Assembly: GCA_025200525.1 (NCBI GenBank)
Contig: CM045758.1
Location: 170,514,101-170,578,100, forward strand
Length of the DNA: 64,000 bases
From: Camellia lanceoleosa
Lineage: Eukaryota; Streptophyta; Magnoliopsida; Ericales; Theaceae
Direction: 5' to 3'
The translations under genes were made by a program, and so were the position numbers. Position 1 is the stretch's first letter. The number at the start of each line of letters is the position of its first letter. Shown here piece by piece: positions 58,485 through 64,000 of this stretch. Below the pieces are notes generated by a model. That model worked only from the letters and a program-made list of their open reading frames with translations, was not told where the DNA came from and did no database searches.

Positions 58485-59526
58485 CGATTCTTTACCTCTG
58501 CTGGGGGCAGGTGTCCGTGAACCGGCTAAGACGTCCTTGACGTATGAAGGTCTCGATCTGATCTTTGAGGTTAATGCACTCATCAGTGTTATGGCCATGG
58601 TCCTGGTGGAAACGGCAATATTTGGACTGATCTTTCCGATTGGAAGGGGTTTGTGAAGGCAGGGGCCATTTGAGGAGGTAGTCCCGTTGGATCTGATTGA
58701 GGACGCATTCCATGGGAGAATTGAAGGGTGTGTACCGCTCGAACCGACTGGCGGTCGCAGTCTTCGTCGGCTCAAGTCGGTCGTTATAGTGGGGTGTTTG
58801 GCTATTATACTGGGCGTTCTTGGATTCTGAGTCTTTTCTCTTGTCTCTGGGGGTCGGGTTTTTAGTTATTGGGTCCTGCCGAGCGGCCTGCGAATCTTCA
58901 GCATTCATGTATTTTTGGGCTTTGGAGAGTAGGGCTGCCATGGAGGTCGGGGGTTTTTAGAGAGGGAGAAAAGGAAATCGGACGACCGCAGACCGACCAT
59001 GAAAGCCGTAAGGATGACCTTGTCGTTGGTATTCGCTATTTGTAGGGCTTTGTGAAGATTGCTAAGTCAAGGCGATTCCCCTTCGATTTAATGTTGAGGA
59101 GTTGGGTCGCCGGGTGGCGCGTTACTGGCTCCAATGAAATGGCTAAGGAAGGAGTCTGAGGTCCGGAAAGTGGAAATAGAGTTCGCCGGTAATCGAACCA
59201 CAGTCGAGCTGACCCTTTTAATGTCACGGGGAAAGCCTGACACATGATCTCGTCAGGGAAGGCATGGAGGATCATGAGGGTGCGGTAGGTTTCCAGATGG
59301 TCGACTGGGTCCGTCGTACCGTCAAAAGAGTCAATAGTGGGCATCTTGAACTTGGCGGGCAGAGGCTTGTCTCAGATAGAGGCAACAAATGGTGAGTTTG
59401 CGATGGTAGAGGGTTTGCGCTGAATGTTCTGCATGACCCCTTGGAGTTGGAGCTTCATAGCTCGGAGTTCAGCGTCCCAGAGGGGAATGTTGTCACCATG
59501 GTCAGTCAATGGGGGCTGGACGCTGT
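58485..59526 (-). pseudogene. Gag of the Tat host, C-terminal part
   Basis: On the minus strand it contains MPTIDSFDGTTDPVDHLETY and LHAFPDEIMCQAFPVTLKGS of the retrotransposon gag domain, then AALLSKAQKYMNAED and a knuckle-like YCRFHQDHGHNTDEC. A stop lies at 59372-59374 and frameshifts near 59055 and 58955. The frame at the upper edge continues from the N-terminal fragment at 63663-64000, across the solo LTR. Confidence 0.8.
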
Positions 59527-62500
59527 TGTAGACGCGCCCGTGGGCTTCCATCTAACAGTTCGGACTCAATTTGTGTCATGGTTCTAAATCTGAACCAAAG
59601 AGTCCAAATCCGGCAAATCGTTTTGAAGAAAAACAGATTTTGAAAAAGTAGTGCCAAACATGGACTGCTTTGCCAGATTACAGAGTCGCCACCTAAATAT
59701 TTTAAAATGGGAAATTTAGGAAACCACGACTAAGGTCAAGGCCACGTGTCCGCTATCACCAAAGTGGTCTTGGCTCGAGCTTGGGTACGATCGGGAAGGT
59801 CATATGAGCACTTCGCCTATTCAAGACCGGCCTCTACTAACCGTAATATCCGTTTTTGAAAACATCATGTGCTCTTATTCCGGTTATTAGCCTAGAATTA
59901 CTATGTTGTGCGCACAGCAAACAAGTATAGACTAGATCGCCTAATTTGGAAATAAGCATTGCATATCCGTTTTGTTTCGAAAAACGTGTTGGTTTTTGCT
60001 ACTCGCAAGTAGGCTAAAATACGGATTTCAATGAGTTGTTCCAATTTACGCAATCCAACCTCCACCCACAGGCATTCAAGCAGTTTATCACATAAGCACT
60101 TAGCCGCATGGCAGGTATACTGTCATGTTAACATTCACACGCATGCGACATGCTAAAGCATAAAACTTACATCGTACTCCGTGCCAAAACAAGAAACTAG
60201 TTAGCAAACATGCATGACCTAGTTCATGTTAAATGGCTAATGCAACACAGGCATAGATGCAATCTAGAGTAGGCTCGGCTAACCCTAAACATGGCATGTG
60301 AAATGCGCGAGTAGCATGTATTCAATTTGGAATTGAAAATTGCAACGCAGTTTGTATGATGTACCGAGCCCGGTACATGTAAACAAATGCATGGATGTAC
60401 GCATGCATTGCATAAGGTATGCTAAAATAAACGTGCCCTAATCTATCATCATAAGCAGGTAATAAAAGGGAAGAAAGAAGTGGGGGTTGGAAGACATGCA
60501 CACACCCACACACACTTATTACAAATACGCCCTCACTCGGAGGGACCAAAAGAATAATACAGTCCAAAGGATAAATGAATAAATTATTACAAAATTCTAA
60601 TTACTAAAATTAAATCAAGTAAATAAGAGAAAGGGGGCCTCGAAGTGTCATACTCTACCAGCAAGAATGATGCATGCTCGTCGCGACTTGCTCGGAAAAC
60701 CCACACCGCACCATCGCCGACTCTTTTATCGCCTTCTTCCAAAATTTCCCAAGGTCCCAGGAAACCTTCCTTGTGTCTTGAGTGCCACCGGGGAAATTAC
60801 GATCGGCTTTCGTGGTGGCCATTGCAAATAGTCTGTCGGCAGAAATACAAGTTTGCCGGCACTCTTTCCCACGGCTATGGCACAAAATTCGCAGAAGACA
60901 GCTTTGACAAAGAATAAAAGAAGGCATGGCATTGGATTTTTGAGCATATTTATGCATGGCCAATGCTTCCTATCATGAATGAGACTCAAGGAGACATGGC
61001 TCTTGGTTCTAGGGCTATCAATTGTGCACCTTGGTGCATGATAGCCTAAGATACCAAGATTGCATTTCAATGTAAAATGCATGCAACACAACAATGATGA
61101 CTAAGTCCCTATCATGCCAAAGTCAAGGGCCTTAGTGACATGGGAGTTAAGGTGTGTTTTGTCACTTGGAGTACAAACACTTCATTCCCATACTTGGTTT
61201 GACACCCCAAACCAAGTAATGAAATGCAATCCGTGCAAACATGTATCAACAATGCAACATGACACAAAAGTATAAGGCATGCCAAATGCTATGTAACACA
61301 TCATGGGAAGTATACAATATGCACAAAAACATGAGCACCTAAGGCCATAGGATTGTCTTATTTCAAGACCATGTTGATTAAGCATACAACACATATATAC
61401 TAAACATGCCATGGTAGACTAAGCTACAATGGGACAGCCCTCAAACCTCCCTAAAACAGTGGCAAAACATGCTCAAAATGATGACCAAAACTCATGCAAG
61501 CATGCAAGACATTAAGCCCAAAACCAAAGGCACCAAAGAGAGCAACTTACCACCATTATCAAGACCACTCATGGCATGCATCCAACAACCCAAAACAGAT
61601 TTCTATCATGCAAAATGACACCCAAAACCCACATATGGCAGCCCCAAAGTGTGTTAATCATGCAAGCATACACAATGCCAATTCCTAGACATAAAAGGGG
61701 ATACCCTTGAGGCATGAAAATGGTCACGCATGTAAACATACACACATGATTTATGGACTGAAATAGGGTCACAAATGATGCCAAATCATGAGGATGACCA
61801 ATGTTGAACATGTTTAGGAACCAAAATGCATGAGGCTTACAAGCCTAGAATACAAAACAACCATGTCAAGCACACTATATATGGCAAAATCAGTGGCTCA
61901 CAGCCCTAATACATGGTAATATGATGCTAATACCCTCATGGAACCAAGCTAAAACATGCAAAGAACATGGCCTAGATGTGTGGCATGCTTTTAGGTATAA
62001 GAGAGCATTTCAAAGCAAGTATAAGCTACATATTAAAGGCTACAAATCCGACCAAAAACAGAGGTTAAACATGCTCCAAAACACTCAAAAAAATTCTGAA
62101 ATGAAGCCTAATGCAAGTATGCATGCATGCTACTCTTTAGGCCAAATACAAAGGCAAGCAAAGGACAAGGGGGAGAGGGGTGTCCCTCCCCTATTTGAGA
62201 CTTAGAAGTACCTTCCTCACCATTGAAAACTCACTGGTTTTCAGTGGTGAGAAGACCAAGAACACCAAGCAAGCAAAGCTTCAAGAAAAGACACCAAAAT
62301 GGCCAAAACAAGGCCTAAGAGGGTGAGACTCTATCCAAACCACAAAATGACCTTAATGAATGTTCAAGAGCAGGTAAAAACAAGAGTTTTTCATGTTGAA
62401 CACAAATCCAAAAACACAAAGCAAGAGGGGTAGAAATTAGTTGCAAGAATGGGGAAACTAAAGCAAAAAGTTTACCCTTGAAGATCCAATGAAGAACAGA

Positions 62501-63662
62501 TGGAGCAGCCCTCCTCTAATGATCAAAACCAGTCCAAGATCACACAAAACAACCTTCCAAGTCCCTCAATCTCGGAGCTAGGTGTAATGGTATGTGTACA
62601 AGGGCAAAAGTAAGGTAAAAACACACTTTTTAGGCCTAAAACACACACAAGAGAGGAGAGAGAGGGAAAATATAGAGAGAGAAAGTATATCACACAGATA
62701 TATAGATATAAGCTCTGGTTTTTTTTGACCTAAAATGGCTAACCATTGTAAAGGGAGATGAGATGGACTTATATAGGCAACAAAAGGGTCTAAGCTTAAT
62801 GGCTAAGCAAGAGGAAAGGGGTCAAGGGACCAAGGGGGTGCAAGGCTTCTTGGAGAAGCTAAAGCAGCTGGCCAAGCTTCCCCAAGAAGCTTGGCCAAAG
62901 GGTTCAAGGTTCTAGAAGGAAAGGGGGGTTTAAAGGTTCAAATGGGTGCAAAATAGGCACATGTATGCACGTGGAGCTGGTTCTGTGCATCCCAGCTGGC
63001 ACAGCTGGCATGCACCAGGCTTAGGAGGGTCAAAGGGGTCAGGTCGGCCAGAAAACTTGATCATCGGCCAAAATAAAGTGCCGGTCGGCACTATTTTCTG
63101 CCGGTCGGCTAAATATAGTGCCGATAGGTGATTCCTACGTCAAAAAATGTCCCGTGGGTATGAAAATTGAAGCCCCGGAAGTTAGCTTTCCAATGGCGCA
63201 AACCTTGCATTAAAATTCATTCTGTGGAAAAAGTTATGCCCTTTTTGGTGAAGCCGCGCAGACTCGATCCAAACGGGATGATGCCCAGCTTCAACCAATC
63301 ATATCTCCTCCACCCGGACTTGGCTTTGGGAGATTCTTGAGTGCAAAATGAAGCCCCGGAAGTCTTCTTTCCAATGGTTATGGCCTCATAGCTTAACTCC
63401 AAGTATGCAATTGAATAAGCCTGATTCAGCGAGGGCCGCTCGACTTTCTTCTACCCGGATTCATGGCGAACTTCTTCTCCAACCTATTTTCTCCCCTCCT
63501 CTCCTCTTTTCTTCAACTCCAAACCCCTAAACAAAGTGTTTTGAAGGGTTTTCCTCTCTCCTTGTCGAAGGAATTGTATCTTTGGCCTGCACATGTCTCA
63601 ACACCGAGCAAACCATCAGTAATGCCCAAGTCTTGTGGACGGTCAAAAATGCGGTGTCTACA
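59527..63662 (-). mobile_element. Solo LTR C, same family as LTR A but inverted, nested in gag
   Basis: On the minus strand it starts TGTAGACACC and ends CGCGTCTACA, with 7-bp inverted tips TGTAGAC/GTCTACA. Identical GCTGT stands on both sides (59522-59526 and 63663-63667). 4136 bp. TATA-like CTATATAAG lies at about 62768-62776 on the minus strand. A palindromic cluster (GTGCCGGTCGGCAC, GCCGGTCGGC) lies at 63075-63125. Strong similarity to LTR A over its last ~600 bp (59527-60150 here) and its first ~28 bp; the middle is diverged. No gag-pol. Confidence 0.82.
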
Positions 63663-64000
63663 GCTGTTGGCTTCCTCTTCAGGGGCTGGTACCATGACTG
63701 ACGGGCGTGGGGGTGGAGGTGGTAGATTTATATGTGGAGGAGGAGGAGGTTGCAAACCTTCTAGGTTGGGTGGATAGGGTTGCGGAGCCGTATGGCTCGG
63801 GGCTCTTTCTTGGTTGGGTGGAATATCTGGAGGTAGTGGAGGTGGCATAGGGAGGTTTCTTTGAAGTAATGCATTGATTAGGGCGTGGTTTTGCTCGGCC
63901 ATGCGGTTAATGCTGTTGGTAAGTTCGATGAAATACTGTGGTGGGTTGTTTGGATTGGGAGGGTTGGTTTGATGATCGGCAGCATTATGGTGAGAAGCCA
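63663..64000 (-). pseudogene. Gag of the Tat host, N-terminal fragment running off the window
   Basis: On the minus strand it is open from the window edge, with PPQYFIELTNSINRMAEQNH and then a Pro-rich stretch (HINLPPPPPRPSVMVPAP), stopping at the LTR C insertion. The reading frame at the break agrees with that of the gag part at 59521 and below. The real start codon is probably beyond 64000. Confidence 0.75.

Larger units (their letters stand above)
43487..64000 (-). mobile_element. Degenerate Tat-lineage Ty3/gypsy retrotransposon (host of three nested solo LTRs), right end outside the window
   Basis: Read on the minus strand the order is gag, protease, RT, RNase H, a second RNase H and integrase, the Ty3/gypsy order with the dual RNase H known for the Tat lineage. 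An antisense extra ORF then follows (44720-50840 on the + strand), and a probable 3' LTR ends at 43487. The 5' LTR would lie beyond 64000. Insertions at 46390-50164, 51729-54075 and 59527-63662 account for about half the length. Without them the visible host is about 10.3 kb. At least seven in-frame stops and at least two gag frameshifts make it non-autonomous. Confidence 0.85.

Noticed and set aside
59036..59560. Gag starting at an ATG (MEAHGRVYN) just after the TGACA word near 59575
   Set aside because: The matching GCTGT duplications place the LTR edge at 59527, so that ATG lies inside the LTR. The gag frame continues instead from the fragment at 63663-64000.

Overview
The window is nuclear DNA from a flowering plant, most likely a eudicot. 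The signs are AT-rich intergenic DNA, long GT-AG introns, plant-specific gene families (a transmembrane receptor-like kinase, a DUF630/DUF632 protein, a clade-D-type PP2C), dense MITEs, and a Tat-lineage Ty3/gypsy retrotransposon with an antisense extra ORF. Species cannot be decided from the sequence. No rRNA, tRNA, CRISPR or bacterial-type operon was seen. All calls come from reading the sequence; no database search was run.

Layout. 1-4336: AT-rich intergenic DNA with MITEs. 4337-12680 (+): a seven-exon receptor-like kinase (485 aa by my splice model). 12681-13329: short tail-to-tail spacer. 13330-17259 (-): a four-exon DUF630/DUF632 protein (618 aa) whose first seven codons, carrying the N-myristoylation signal, are duplicated in tandem. 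17260-27992: intergenic, packed with MITEs, including a three-layer nest (18749-21333: MITE, MITE, solo LTR) in which every layer keeps its target-site duplication (TSD). 27993-34520 (-): a four-exon PP2C (397 aa) with a 4.15-kb second intron; a palindrome-rich MITE lies about 1 kb upstream of its start codon. 34521-43486: intergenic, with a 1.67-kb foldback element holding a hAT-like insert, several direct repeats and an LTR-like remnant. 43487-64000 (-): the 3' part of a decayed Tat-type element that runs off the right edge.

The retroelement block is the most striking part. The host lies on the minus strand: gag (63663-64000 plus 58485-59526), protease, RT, RNase H, a second RNase H and integrase down to 54380, then an antisense coiled-coil ORF (44720-50840, + strand), then a probable 3' LTR near 43487-43980. 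Three younger insertions sit inside it, each bounded by an exact 5-bp TSD: 46390-50164 (CCACC), 51729-54075 (CTTAG) and 59527-63662 (GCTGT). Each looks like a solo LTR, and their TSDs show where the host was broken. The host has at least seven in-frame stops and at least two frameshifts and cannot be autonomous.

The three cellular genes are of types used in signalling (kinase, phosphatase, membrane-anchored regulator), but nothing in the sequence shows that they work together. They look like ordinary neighbours in a repeat-rich plant region.
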